From Flagellimonas alvinocaridis (lineage in GTDB: Bacteria; Bacteroidota; Bacteroidia; Flavobacteriales; Flavobacteriaceae), in NCBI RefSeq assembly GCF_004916895.1, contig NZ_SNTZ01000004.1, positions 124,001-188,000 on the forward strand: a stretch of DNA of 64,000 nt, read 5' to 3'. Made by a program: the position numbers and the translations under genes. Shown here piece after piece: positions 8,447 to 17,233 of the stretch. A model generated the notes under the pieces. It ran no database searches. It was given only the letters and a program-made list of their open reading frames with translations, and was not told the DNA's origin. Within the stretch, counting starts at the first letter, position 1, and the number at the start of each line of letters is the position of its first letter.

Positions 8447-11038
8447 ATGAGGGGTTCTTTACGTCTATTGTCCAACTGGACAAAAATAGGGTTATTGTTG
8501 CTTATATTGATTGTGGCCGGTTGTAATACCCTTAAAAAAGTGGGGGAAGATGAATTGCTGCTCACAAAGAACTCTATTTATGTAGATGAAGAAAAGGTAA
8601 CCGACAGTGACATCCGAAGTCTTATTTACCAAAAACCGAACAGCAATGTATTGGGATATCCATTGCGGCTCAACCTGTACAATTTGGCCAAGGAAAACCC
8701 GGATTCATCTTTTCAGGATTGGCTTCACCGAAAAGAAAAGCGTGAAAAACGTTTGAACAACTTTCTTTCCAAAAAACAAGTGAATCGACTACAAGAATCC
8801 TTTGTTGTAAAAGGGGCCAGCGATTTCCTAAAAAGAATTGGCGAAGCTCCTGTGGTCATTGATACGGCCCTATCCCAAAAATCCGTAAATAGATTGGAGG
8901 CCTATTATCGCAGCAAAGGATATTTTAATAATTCTGGGAGCTATGACATTGTTGAGGGCAAACGAAAAAAAAGAGCCGAATTGGACTATAAGCTCAATTT
9001 AGGGAAACCTTTTATCATTGATACCGTCCAAAAAAACATTACTTCTCCCGAACTGGATTCTGTTTATGATGCATCTTCCGACCTTACCCTTGTAAAAAAA
9101 GGAGATCAATTTGACCTTGCCAATTTTAATTTGGAACGGGAGCGTTTGACCACCCTTTTCAGAAACTCAGGGGTTTATAATTTCCAAGAAAGCTCCATTA
9201 GCTATGATATTCTCAGGGACACCACCCAACTGGCCGATGACCAACTAATGGACGTAAAGTTGAACATTAAAAAATTCAGGAGCGCCACGGACAGTTCCGA
9301 TGTCAACAGCCCCTATAGAATCCATCGCCTAAAAAAAATAAACATCTATGCCGATTATTTGATAGGTGGTGGAACAGACTCCCTAAAGTCAATGGAGTAC
9401 GACAATTATACCATTTTCTACAAGGACAAGCTCAGGTACAATCCAAAGGCATTGACCGATGCCATCTTTTTTCAGAAAGATAGTATTTATAGGGATTTGG
9501 ACCGTATCCGAACCTACCGGCAGATTACCAACCTGAATACGTTCAAATATCCGAACATAGAGTTTATTCCGGATACTACCCAAGCCCAACTTATTTCCAA
9601 CATTTATTTGGCGCCAAGACCAAAATTTTCCTTGAATCTCAACTTTGATGTCACACATTCCAACATTCAACAGGTAGGAACGGCTTTCAGTACATCGGTC
9701 ATTACACGAAACGTGTTTGGTGGTGCCGAAACCTTAAATATTTCCGCAAGGGGCTCTATAGGTTTACTGAGTGATGCCGCTGCGTTCTCGGATGAACCTT
9801 TCACTTCTGAACTTGGAGGAGATGTCAACATTACTTTTCCCAGAATATGGTTCCCGTTCAATACCGAAAAGATTATTCCGTACTACATGCTTCCCCAAAG
9901 TAGATTGTCCGCAGGTACCAATTTTCAGCAAAATGTGGGATTGGACAAACAATCCCTTAACTCTGTTTTGTCATACAATTGGTCACCAACAATACAATTG
10001 AAACACAATGTGGAACTATTAAATGTTGAATTTGTTCGTAATACCAACCAAGGCAATTTTTACAATGTCTATAGAAACAGCTATAGAAGCCTGGATAATA
10101 TTGCAGATGCTTTTGAAGAGGATCCACAATTTGCGGATTTCTTTGAGGAGGTCGATAATGAGGACGATCCCTTTAGGCTATCCATACCAGATGGGGCCAA
10201 TGGATTTGTGGAAGCAGTGCTGAACAATCAAGTTCCACTGGACGAGGAAGAACGAAGTGAGGTAAACCGTATTGAGGAAAGGAGACAACGTTTGACCGAG
10301 AACAACCTCATCTTTGCATCAAACTATACCTTTTTTAAAAATAGTAGGGTTGATATCAACGATAACAATTTCTATCAGTTTAGGGTAAAATTGGAGGGAG
10401 CTGGAAACTTGCTCTCATTGCTTTCCAATGTGGTTCCTTATAATAAAAATGACCGCGACCAACTTTTGGTATTCAGTGTCCCCTTTTCCCAATACCTCAA
10501 AACAGAGGTTGATTTTATCCGCCACTGGGATGTGGATGATTCCAAGGTGATTGCCTTCAGGACTTTTTTAGGACTTGCTGTTCCCTATGGCAACTCGGAC
10601 AACATTCCCTTTGTTAGAAGTTATTTTGGTGGAGGTTCCAATGACAACAGGGCTTGGAACGCATATGAATTGGGACCTGGAAAGACCGACAACCTCAACG
10701 ACTTTAACGAGGCCAACCTAAAACTAGCCATGAATGTTGAATATCGTTTCCCCATTGCCGGTGATGTAAAAGGCGCGTTTTTTGCCGATGCAGGAAACAT
10801 TTGGAATGTTTTTGACGATGAGGACAATCCCGATGCCATTTTTAATGGCTTCTCCTCATTGGCCGATATTGCCCTAGGAACCGGGATTGGCCTCCGCTAT
10901 GATTTCACCTATTTCGTCTTCAGACTGGATACCGGATTTAAAACCTATGACCCATCCAAAGAAGGGTCCAATCGCTGGTTCAGTGGCTATAACCTTAAAA
11001 GTGCGGTTTTTAACATCGGAATTAATTATCCCTTCTAG
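8447..11038 (+). CDS. tamL: TamL: lipoprotein Omp85/BamA-TamA family outer membrane protein
   Basis: Outer membrane Omp85-superfamily protein of 863 residues, a candidate for outer membrane protein insertion or envelope homeostasis together with TamB. The N terminus has a lipobox (LIVAGC, Cys about residue 26 from the ATG at 8447), which marks the Bacteroidota-specific lipoprotein form TamL rather than BamA or TamA. A periplasmic region with POTRA-like segments (about 40-390) precedes a C-terminal surface-antigen (D15) barrel. The barrel shows the conserved RSYFGGGSNDNRAW motif, the family's (V/I)RGF-like loop region, and an FFADAGNIWNV strand. The last strand ends in NIGINYPF with a C-terminal Phe. 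Location next to the SpoU methyltransferase and porT is typical of flavobacteria. Confidence 0.88.
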   Translation: MRGSLRLLSNWTKIGLLLLILIVAGCNTLKKVGEDELLLTKNSIYVDEEKVTDSDIRSLIYQKPNSNVLGYPLRLNLYNLAKENPDSSFQDWLHRKEKREKRLNNFLSKKQVNRLQESFVVKGASDFLKRIGEAPVVIDTALSQKSVNRLEAYYRSKGYFNNSGSYDIVEGKRKKRAELDYKLNLGKPFIIDTVQKNITSPELDSVYDASSDLTLVKKGDQFDLANFNLERERLTTLFRNSGVYNFQESSISYDILRDTTQLADDQLMDVKLNIKKFRSATDSSDVNSPYRIHRLKKINIYADYLIGGGTDSLKSMEYDNYTIFYKDKLRYNPKALTDAIFFQKDSIYRDLDRIRTYRQITNLNTFKYPNIEFIPDTTQAQLISNIYLAPRPKFSLNLNFDVTHSNIQQVGTAFSTSVITRNVFGGAETLNISARGSIGLLSDAAAFSDEPFTSELGGDVNITFPRIWFPFNTEKIIPYYMLPQSRLSAGTNFQQNVGLDKQSLNSVLSYNWSPTIQLKHNVELLNVEFVRNTNQGNFYNVYRNSYRSLDNIADAFEEDPQFADFFEEVDNEDDPFRLSIPDGANGFVEAVLNNQVPLDEEERSEVNRIEERRQRLTENNLIFASNYTFFKNSRVDINDNNFYQFRVKLEGAGNLLSLLSNVVPYNKNDRDQLLVFSVPFSQYLKTEVDFIRHWDVDDSKVIAFRTFLGLAVPYGNSDNIPFVRSYFGGGSNDNRAWNAYELGPGKTDNLNDFNEANLKLAMNVEYRFPIAGDVKGAFFADAGNIWNVFDDEDNPDAIFNGFSSLADIALGTGIGLRYDFTYFVFRLDTGFKTYDPSKEGSNRWFSGYNLKSAVFNIGINYPF

Positions 11039-11052
11039 AGTAAATATTTTAT

Positions 11053-11060
11053 TACTTTTG
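11053..11060 (+). promoter_or_regulatory. candidate -7 element for fbaA
   Basis: TACTTTTG matches TAnnTTTG, 38 bases before the fbaA ATG in a 60-base gap after tamL. No clear -33 TTG. Confidence 0.5.
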
Positions 11061-11098
11061 TGCCCTAACTTGACTTATAAACGTAATCAACAAAAATT

Positions 11099-12166
11099 AT
11101 GTCCCACAACATAAAACCGGGCGTTGCTACCGGTGATGAAGTACAAGCAATTTTTAACCACGCCAAAGAAAACGGGTATGCCCTTCCGGCAGTTAACGTG
11201 ATTGGGTCCAACACCATTAATGCGGTATTGGAAACAGCCGCTTCGTTAAACTCGCCCGTTATCATACAATTTTCCAACGGTGGAGGTCAGTTCAATGCTG
11301 GAAAAGGTCTTTCCAACGAAAACCAGAGAGCTGCCATTCTAGGAGCCGTGTCTGGCGCCAAACATGTGCATCAATTGGCTGAAGCCTACGGTGCCACTGT
11401 AATTCTTCACACGGACCACTGTGCCAAAAAACTATTGCCTTGGGTAGATGGACTTTTAGATGCCAGTGAAGAACATTTTAAGGCCACAGGCAAGTCCCTG
11501 TTCAGCTCGCATATGATTGACCTTTCGGAAGAACCCATCGAGGAGAACATTGAAATTTGCAAGACCTATTTGGAGCGTATGAGCAAAATGGGCATGACCT
11601 TGGAAATTGAGTTGGGTATTACTGGTGGTGAAGAAGATGGTGTGGACAATAGTGATGTTGATGACTCCAAATTGTATACCCAGCCAGAAGAAGTGGCATA
11701 TGCTTACGAAGAATTGTCTAAGGTAAGCCATAGATTTACCATAGCCGCTGCCTTTGGAAATGTACATGGTGTATATAAGCCAGGGAACGTAAAATTGACA
11801 CCCAAAATCTTGAAAAACTCCCAAGAGTTCATCACCAAGAAATATGGTGTAGAGGAAAACCATATCGATTTTGTATTCCACGGAGGTTCTGGTTCCACTT
11901 TGGAAGAAATCAGGGAAGCTATCGGATACGGTGTTATTAAAATGAACATCGACACCGATTTGCAATATGCATTTTTGGAAGGGGTTCGGGACTATGTCCA
12001 AGAAAAATCAGGTTACCTTCAATCACAAATAGGAAATCCCGAAGGTGACGATCAACCCAACAAAAAGTTCTACGATCCGCGAGTTTGGCTGCGTGAAGGA
12101 GAAAAAACATTCTCTGAGCGATTGAAAAAGGCCTTTGAGGATTTGAACAATGTAAATACCTTATAA
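11099..12166 (+). CDS. fbaA: class II fructose-bisphosphate aldolase
   Basis: Zinc-dependent aldolase of glycolysis/gluconeogenesis, joining dihydroxyacetone phosphate and glyceraldehyde 3-phosphate. Its 355 residues match the E. coli FbaA length (359). The metal site is visible: HTDHCAKK (His and catalytic Asp), AAFGNVHGVY with a zinc His, and VFHGGSGS with the third zinc His and phosphate-binding residues. NMNIDTDLQYAF-type residues (here KMNIDTDLQY) bind substrate phosphate. The insertion SHMIDLSEEP is the class IIA form. It is followed after 28 bases by accD. Confidence 0.97.
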   Translation: MSHNIKPGVATGDEVQAIFNHAKENGYALPAVNVIGSNTINAVLETAASLNSPVIIQFSNGGGQFNAGKGLSNENQRAAILGAVSGAKHVHQLAEAYGATVILHTDHCAKKLLPWVDGLLDASEEHFKATGKSLFSSHMIDLSEEPIEENIEICKTYLERMSKMGMTLEIELGITGGEEDGVDNSDVDDSKLYTQPEEVAYAYEELSKVSHRFTIAAAFGNVHGVYKPGNVKLTPKILKNSQEFITKKYGVEENHIDFVFHGGSGSTLEEIREAIGYGVIKMNIDTDLQYAFLEGVRDYVQEKSGYLQSQIGNPEGDDQPNKKFYDPRVWLREGEKTFSERLKKAFEDLNNVNTL

Positions 12167-12181
12167 GACTTTCGTTTAATT

Positions 12182-12189
12182 TAATTTTG
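12182..12189 (+). promoter_or_regulatory. candidate -7 element for accD; start codon only 5 bases downstream
   Basis: TAATTTTG matches TAnnTTTG and the accD ATG begins at 12195, so a leaderless accD mRNA is possible. It may also be transcribed from the fbaA promoter. Confidence 0.4.
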
Positions 12190-12194
12190 ATTGC

Positions 12195-13055
12195 ATGTCG
12201 TCTTGGTTTAAAAGAAAGGAAAAAGGAATTCAGACCACAACTGAGCAAAAAAAGGATACCCCAAAGGGATTATGGTATAAATCCCCCACTGGTAAAATAG
12301 TAGAGTCCGAAGACCTTGCCAAAAACTTCTATGTAAGTCCGGAAGATGATTATCATGTTAGGATAGGTAGCAAAGAATACTTTGAAATCCTGTTCGATGA
12401 CAACAAGTTCAAAGAACTCGACGCCAACATGACCTCCAAAGACCCTTTGAAGTTTGTGGATACCAAAAAATATTCCGATCGCTTAAAAACAGTTCAACAA
12501 AAAACAGGATTAAAGGACGCCGTTCGTACCGCTGTGGGTAAATCCATGGGCAAGGATATTGTCATTGCCTGCATGGACTTCGGCTTTATTGGTGGATCTA
12601 TGGGTAGTGTAGTGGGAGAAAAAATTTCCCGCGCCATAGATGAGGCCAAAAAGAGGAAAGTCCCATTCTTGATGATTTCGAAATCAGGTGGGGCCCGTAT
12701 GATGGAAGCTGCACTTTCTCTGATGCAATTGGCAAAGACCTCAACTAAATTGGCCCAATTGGCCGAAGCTAAAATTCCTTACATTTCGTTATGTACCGAC
12801 CCCACCACTGGAGGAACCACTGCCTCTTACGCCATGTTGGGAGACATCAACATTGCGGAACCAGGTGCTTTGATAGGTTTTGCCGGACCACGGGTGGTAA
12901 AGGACACCGTTGGGAAAGACCTTCCCGAAGGTTTTCAAACAGCTGAATTTTTAAAAGAACATGGGTTCTTGGATTTCATTTCCCATCGTAGGGACTTGAA
13001 AAAGAAAGTAAATCAATATATAGACTTGATCACCAATCAGCCTATCAGAAAATAA
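12195..13055 (+). CDS. accD: acetyl-CoA carboxylase carboxyltransferase subunit beta, zinc ribbon lost
   Basis: Beta subunit of the carboxyltransferase half of acetyl-CoA carboxylase; with AccA it moves the carboxyl group from biotin-AccB to acetyl-CoA for fatty acid synthesis. The crotonase-like core is intact: [39 protein letters not shown] and [14 protein letters not shown]. In E. coli AccD an N-terminal Cys4 zinc ribbon follows the GVW(T/V)KC start. Here the matching stretch reads [10 protein letters not shown]...[11 protein letters not shown], and neither CxxC pair is present, although length (286) and alignment are otherwise kept. The zinc site is therefore lost rather than the segment deleted. 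A strong terminator follows. Confidence 0.95.
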   Translation: MSSWFKRKEKGIQTTTEQKKDTPKGLWYKSPTGKIVESEDLAKNFYVSPEDDYHVRIGSKEYFEILFDDNKFKELDANMTSKDPLKFVDTKKYSDRLKTVQQKTGLKDAVRTAVGKSMGKDIVIACMDFGFIGGSMGSVVGEKISRAIDEAKKRKVPFLMISKSGGARMMEAALSLMQLAKTSTKLAQLAEAKIPYISLCTDPTTGGTTASYAMLGDINIAEPGALIGFAGPRVVKDTVGKDLPEGFQTAEFLKEHGFLDFISHRRDLKKKVNQYIDLITNQPIRK

Positions 13056-13056
13056 G

Positions 13057-13083
13057 AAAAGCCCCGAACTAGGGGCTTTTTTG
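13057..13083 (+). terminator. intrinsic terminator after accD
   Basis: AAAAGCCCC (13057-13065) pairs with GGGGCTTTT (13072-13080) around a six-base loop, followed by Ts. Confidence 0.9.
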
Positions 13084-13115
13084 TTTACTTTCCCTTCAAA
13101 TTCAAAAAAAGGACT

Positions 13116-13123
13116 TATCTTTG
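13116..13123 (+). promoter_or_regulatory. candidate -7 element for rpsO
   Basis: TATCTTTG matches TAnnTTTG, 53 bases before the rpsO ATG and just after the accD terminator. Confidence 0.6.
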
Positions 13124-13176
13124 CACGCTGATTGAAAGTCAATCAATACATAAAAATCATTTAAATAAATATTGGA

Positions 13177-13446
13177 ATGTATTTAACAAAAGAAGTAAAA
13201 GCCGAGATTTTTAAAAAACACGGCGGCTCTGAGAGCAACACCGGTTCTACGGAAGGACAAATTGCTTTGTTCACGCACCGTATCAACCACTTAACTGGTC
13301 ACCTAAAAAGAAACCATAAGGACTATAACACCGAGCGTTCTTTGGTGGCGTTGGTAGGTAAAAGACGTAGTCTTTTGGATTACCTAAAGAAAAAAGATAT
13401 TGAAAAATACCGTGCCTTGATCAAGGAACTTGGTATTAGAAAATAA
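13177..13446 (+). CDS. rpsO: 30S ribosomal protein S15
   Basis: Primary 16S rRNA-binding protein of the small-subunit platform. It has 89 residues, exactly the family length. Recognisable segments are GSTEGQIALFTHRINHLTGHLKRN-like helix residues (SNTGSTEGQIA, HRINHLTGHL), DYNTERSLVALVGKRRSLLDYL, and the YRALIKELGIRK end. rpsO precedes pnp as in many bacteria. A hairpin follows immediately. Confidence 0.98.
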   Translation: MYLTKEVKAEIFKKHGGSESNTGSTEGQIALFTHRINHLTGHLKRNHKDYNTERSLVALVGKRRSLLDYLKKKDIEKYRALIKELGIRK

Positions 13447-13453
13447 AAACGAT

Positions 13454-13480
13454 GGGGAGGCTTTGGCTTCCCCTTTGTTT
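13454..13480 (+). terminator. terminator or attenuator between rpsO and pnp
   Basis: GGGGAGGC (13454-13461) pairs with GCTTCCCC (13466-13473), with one G-U pair, around a TTTG loop, then TTTGTTTT. It may terminate rpsO or partly attenuate read-through into pnp. Confidence 0.75.
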
Positions 13481-13664
13481 TAGTTGGACGAACTCCAACG
13501 ACTTAAAGTCCCATTGGATTGGGCAAACACAAAAAGCTTCAAATAGTTTTTCATTGGTCAGTGCCGAGAGGCAAACACAACAACAACACAACCCGACCGT
13601 CCGGATGACGGTAGACCAAATGTTTAACTGCCCGTATCTTTTTTAACGGGTAAGACTAATTCTT
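13481..13664 (+). promoter_or_regulatory. structured leader upstream of pnp
   Basis: No gene is seen in this 184-base stretch. It has an 11-base direct repeat GGCAAACACAA (13522-13532 and 13570-13580), a hairpin CCGTC/GACGG (13597-13611), and a second small hairpin CCCGT/ACGGG (13631-13650). A -7-like TATCTTTT (one mismatch) is at 13635-13642. In enterobacteria the pnp leader is the site of PNPase/RNase III autoregulation; a comparable role here is only inferred. Confidence 0.4.
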
Positions 13665-15905
13665 ATGATTCCAAAAACTTTTAAAGAGGTCATTGACCTT
13701 GGTGACGGTAGGGAAATCTCTATTGAAACCGGAAAATTGGCGAAACAGGCCCATGGCTCTGTAGTAGTCCAATCAGGCAAATGTATGTTGCTATGTACAG
13801 TTGTCTCCAATTATCAAGCTTCGGATGTGGATTTCTTGCCACTTACCGTGGATTATCGTGAAAAATTTGCCGCTGCAGGACGTTATCCTGGCGGATTCTT
13901 TAAGCGTGAAGCAAGACCCAGCGATGGTGAGGTATTGACCATGCGTTTGGTAGACAGGGTATTGAGACCGTTGTTCCCAAAAGATTATCACTCTGAAACC
14001 CAGGTGATGATCCAATTGATGTCTCACGACGAAAATGTAATGCCCGATGCCATGGCAGGTTTGGCCGCTTCTGCAGCCATCCAATTGTCTGACCTTCCTT
14101 TTGAATGTCCAATTTCCGAGGTTCGTGTAGGTCGTGTAGATGGTGAGTTGATCATCAACCCAACCATGGAGCAATTGAAAAGCTCCGATATTGACATGGT
14201 GATTGGTGCTTCTGAAGATTCTGTGATGATGGTGGAAGGCGAAATGAGTGAAATTTCCGAAGAGGAAATGGTGGAAGCCATCAAATTTGCCCACGAAGCC
14301 ATTAAAGTTCAATGTGCCGCACAGGTTAGATTGGCCGAAGCTTTCGGTAAAAAAGAAACCCGTGAGTACGAACCTGAAGTTGAAGACGAAGATCTTCAAA
14401 AGAAAGTATACGACTTGGCTTATGACAAAGTATACGCTGTAGCCAAAGCCGGTTCTTCCAAAAAAGAGCGTAGCGAAGCTTTTGCTGCTATCAAAGAAGA
14501 AATCAAAGCTACTTTCCCCGAAGAAGAATTGGAAGAAATTGGTGGTTTGGTTTCCAAATACTACCACAAGGCCGAAAAAGAGGCCGTTCGTAATCTAACC
14601 TTGGAAGAAGGACTTCGTTTGGACGGTCGTAAGACCACTGACATTCGTCCTATCTGGTGCGAGATTGATTACTTGCCAAGCGTTCACGGTTCTTCCATCT
14701 TTACCCGTGGTGAGACCCAAGCATTGGCCACCGTTACTTTGGGAACCTCAAGAGAGGCTAACCAAATTGACATGCCATCTTACGAGGGCGAAGAAACATT
14801 CTATTTACACTATAACTTCCCTCCTTTCTCCACTGGTGAGGCAAGACCTATCCGAGGTACTTCACGTAGAGAGGTTGGACACGGAAATTTGGCACAACGC
14901 GCCCTTAAGGGCATGATTCCTGAAGATTGCCCATATACCGTTCGTGTGGTATCCGAAGTATTGGAATCCAATGGATCCTCTTCTATGGCAACTGTATGTT
15001 CCGGTACCATGGCATTGATGGATGCAGGTGTTCAATTGAAAAAACCAGTTTCTGGTATTGCCATGGGATTGATTACTGATACGGAGTCTGGCAAATTCGC
15101 CGTACTGTCCGATATCTTAGGCGATGAAGACCACTTGGGTGATATGGACTTTAAGGTAACTGGTACCGAAGATGGTATCACCGCTTGCCAAATGGACATC
15201 AAGGTAAAAGGTCTTTCCTATGAAATCTTGGTGAAAGCCTTGATGCAGGCCAAGGATGGAAGATTGCATATTTTGGGCAAACTAGTTGAAACCATTGCCG
15301 AGCCAAGACCTGAAGTGAAGTCTTATGCACCAAAAATCATTACCCGAATCATTCCTGGTGAATTCATTGGAGCATTGATCGGTAAAGGTGGTGAGGTTAT
15401 TCAAGATCTTCAGAAGAAATCCAAAACTACCATCGTGATCAACGAAGACCCTGATACCGAAGAAGGTATTGTGGAAATCTTGGGTACCGATCAAGATGGC
15501 ATCAACATGGTATTGGCCAAAATAGATGCGCTTATGTTCAAGCCTGAAGTGGGCAGCATTTATGAGGTCAAGGTCATCAAGTTGTTGGATTTTGGAGCCG
15601 TTGTGGAATATACCGATGCCCCAGGAAACGAAGTATTGCTACACGTATCTGAATTGGCATGGGAACGTACTGATAAAGTTACCGATGTCATCAACCTTGG
15701 AGATGTTATCGATGTAAAATATTTCGGTATCGACCCCAAGACCAGAAAAGAAAAGGTTTCTAGAAAAGCTTTGCTTCCAAAACCTGAAGGATATACCGAA
15801 AGACCACCGCGAAACGATAGAGGTGGTGATCGCAGAGGCGGCGGTGATCGTAGAGGTGGTGACCGCAGAGGTGGTGATCGCGACAGAAAACCGAGAAGGG
15901 ATTAA
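13665..15905 (+). CDS. pnp: polynucleotide phosphorylase with RGG-rich tail
   Basis: Phosphorolytic 3'-to-5' exoribonuclease of RNA turnover. The 746 residues follow the family plan: RNase PH domain 1 (about 1-150), alpha-helical linker (about 155-310), RNase PH domain 2 (about 315-545) with [20 protein letters not shown] and the [16 protein letters not shown] catalytic aspartates, a KH domain with [14 protein letters not shown] (about 570-580), and an S1 domain (about 625-695, [13 protein letters not shown]). The last 30 or so residues are Arg/Gly/Asp repeats (GGDRR units) encoded by a 15-base repeat, a basic disordered RNA-binding tail. It follows rpsO; a strong terminator lies downstream. 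Confidence 0.98.
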   Translation: MIPKTFKEVIDLGDGREISIETGKLAKQAHGSVVVQSGKCMLLCTVVSNYQASDVDFLPLTVDYREKFAAAGRYPGGFFKREARPSDGEVLTMRLVDRVLRPLFPKDYHSETQVMIQLMSHDENVMPDAMAGLAASAAIQLSDLPFECPISEVRVGRVDGELIINPTMEQLKSSDIDMVIGASEDSVMMVEGEMSEISEEEMVEAIKFAHEAIKVQCAAQVRLAEAFGKKETREYEPEVEDEDLQKKVYDLAYDKVYAVAKAGSSKKERSEAFAAIKEEIKATFPEEELEEIGGLVSKYYHKAEKEAVRNLTLEEGLRLDGRKTTDIRPIWCEIDYLPSVHGSSIFTRGETQALATVTLGTSREANQIDMPSYEGEETFYLHYNFPPFSTGEARPIRGTSRREVGHGNLAQRALKGMIPEDCPYTVRVVSEVLESNGSSSMATVCSGTMALMDAGVQLKKPVSGIAMGLITDTESGKFAVLSDILGDEDHLGDMDFKVTGTEDGITACQMDIKVKGLSYEILVKALMQAKDGRLHILGKLVETIAEPRPEVKSYAPKIITRIIPGEFIGALIGKGGEVIQDLQKKSKTTIVINEDPDTEEGIVEILGTDQDGINMVLAKIDALMFKPEVGSIYEVKVIKLLDFGAVVEYTDAPGNEVLLHVSELAWERTDKVTDVINLGDVIDVKYFGIDPKTRKEKVSRKALLPKPEGYTERPPRNDRGGDRRGGGDRRGGDRRGGDRDRKPRRD
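15818..15882 (+). repeat. 15-base coding tandem repeat in pnp (RGGDR units)
   Basis: Four to five imperfect copies of about AGAGGTGGTGATCGC encode the GGDRR-type tail of PNPase. Copy number could vary between strains by slippage in multiples of five residues. Confidence 0.8.
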
Positions 15906-15926
15906 TACCCCATCCTTTATAAGAAT

Positions 15927-15953
15927 AAAAACCCCGGGATTTCCGGGGTTTTT
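15927..15953 (+). terminator. intrinsic terminator after pnp
   Basis: AAAAACCCCGG (15927-15937) pairs perfectly with CCGGGGTTTTT (15943-15953) around a five-base loop. Confidence 0.93.
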
Positions 15954-16054
15954 GCATTATTAAGAAATGTTTTACAAAAAAAATGCATCAAAATGTAACT
16001 TTTACTCTTTTTCTACGTATAACTTAATGAGCTTCGGTTCACAAATTTAATTTG

Positions 16055-16060
16055 AAGGAG
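16055..16060 (+). promoter_or_regulatory. Shine-Dalgarno sequence for rpoD
   Basis: AAGGAG lies 9 bases before the rpoD ATG. Strong Shine-Dalgarno sites are rare in this phylum, and other starts in this window lack them. A -7-like TAACTTTT with one mismatch is upstream at 15996-16003. Confidence 0.65.
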
Positions 16061-16069
16061 AAATTTTAG

Positions 16070-16933
16070 ATGAGACAGTTAAAGATTACAAAGCAGGTTA
16101 CCAATAGGGAAACCGCATCGTTGGACAAGTATTTACAGGAAATTGGCAAGGTGGATTTGATCACTGCCGATGAAGAAGTGGAACTGGCACAACGTATAAA
16201 AGCGGGAGACCAAGTGGCCTTGGAAAAATTAACCAAAGCCAACCTTAGATTCGTGGTTTCTGTTGCAAAACAGTATCAAAACCAAGGATTGACCCTACCT
16301 GATTTGATCAATGAAGGAAATTTGGGATTGATCAAGGCAGCACAACGTTTTGATGAAACCCGTGGATTCAAATTTATTTCCTATGCGGTATGGTGGATTC
16401 GTCAGTCCATCCTACAAGCTTTGGCGGAGCAATCACGTATTGTACGTTTGCCCTTGAACAAAATTGGATCCATCAATAAGATCAACAAGACTTTTGCGTT
16501 CTTGGAGCAAGCCCATGAACGTACTCCATCTGCCGAGGAAATTGCCAAAGAATTGGACATGACAGTGGAAGATGTAAAGCAATCCTTAAAAAATTCTGGT
16601 CGTCACGTATCCATGGATGCCCCATTGATTGATGGTGAGGATTCCAACCTATATGATGTACTCCGTAGTGGTGAGTCGCCAAACCCCGATAAGGAGTTGT
16701 TACACGAATCACTTCGCACTGAAATTGAACGCGCCTTGGAGACCCTAACACCCAGAGAAGCCGATGTTATAAGGCTTTACTTTGGTTTGGCTGGACAGCA
16801 CTCGATGACCTTGGAAGAAATTGGAGAGACTTTTGACCTTACTAGGGAAAGGGTTCGTCAGATCAAAGAAAAAGCTATCCGACGCTTGAAACACACCTCC
16901 AGAAGTAAGATTTTGAAGACATATTTAGGATAA
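16070..16933 (+). CDS. rpoD: primary RNA polymerase sigma factor RpoD (sigma-70 family)
   Basis: Housekeeping sigma factor that recognises the -33/-7 promoters of Bacteroidota. The 287-residue protein is the short form of this phylum: region 1.1 and the non-conserved region are absent. Region 1.2 starts near [14 protein letters not shown]. Regions 2.1-2.4 include [18 protein letters not shown] and [15 protein letters not shown]. Region 3 carries [12 protein letters not shown], and region 4.2 the helix-turn-helix with [20 protein letters not shown]. Start is fixed by the ATG 9 bases after AAGGAG. It is a single-gene unit with terminators on both sides. Confidence 0.97.
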   Translation: MRQLKITKQVTNRETASLDKYLQEIGKVDLITADEEVELAQRIKAGDQVALEKLTKANLRFVVSVAKQYQNQGLTLPDLINEGNLGLIKAAQRFDETRGFKFISYAVWWIRQSILQALAEQSRIVRLPLNKIGSINKINKTFAFLEQAHERTPSAEEIAKELDMTVEDVKQSLKNSGRHVSMDAPLIDGEDSNLYDVLRSGESPNPDKELLHESLRTEIERALETLTPREADVIRLYFGLAGQHSMTLEEIGETFDLTRERVRQIKEKAIRRLKHTSRSKILKTYLG

Positions 16934-16963
16934 AACGCAAGATTATATCAACAAATTACAGTT

Positions 16964-17083
16964 AAACAAACCTTAAATTTGTTTTTTGGCAAGAAAGTTG
17001 TAATTTGTAAACCTACAACAGTTTATCATGACTGTTCGTTTTTTGATTGATGAATAAACTCCGGCTGATTACCGGAGTTTTTT
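16964..17083 (+). terminator. terminator after rpoD, preceded by several small hairpins
   Basis: The clear terminator is AAACTCCGG (17056-17064) with CCGGAGTTT (17072-17080) and a T run. Upstream in the same gap are weaker inverted repeats: AAACAAA/TTTGTTT with a following T run (16964-16984), GTTGTA/TACAAC near 16996-17018, and ACAGT/ACTGT near 17018-17035. This is an unusually long structured 3' region for a single gene. Confidence 0.8.
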
Positions 17084-17233
17084 CATTTATGGCTTTTGGT
17101 CAAACTAAGGGTATTTACGGCAAAAAAGCGGTTATCCACGGGAATTTGGGTTTGTAATGAATCCTATTTTGTACTTTCATCTTCAAAATTGTTGACCTCA
17201 AAGGCAAGTTTCCTTGAAAATGCCCAAGAGGAA

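Noticed and set aside
15818-15882. Short regularly spaced repeats as a CRISPR-like array
   Set aside because: They are 15-base in-frame repeats inside pnp without spacers, encoding an RGG-type tail.
16070-16933. Alternative (stress) sigma factor
   Set aside because: Its regions 2 and 4 match the housekeeping RpoD and its short length is normal for Bacteroidota.
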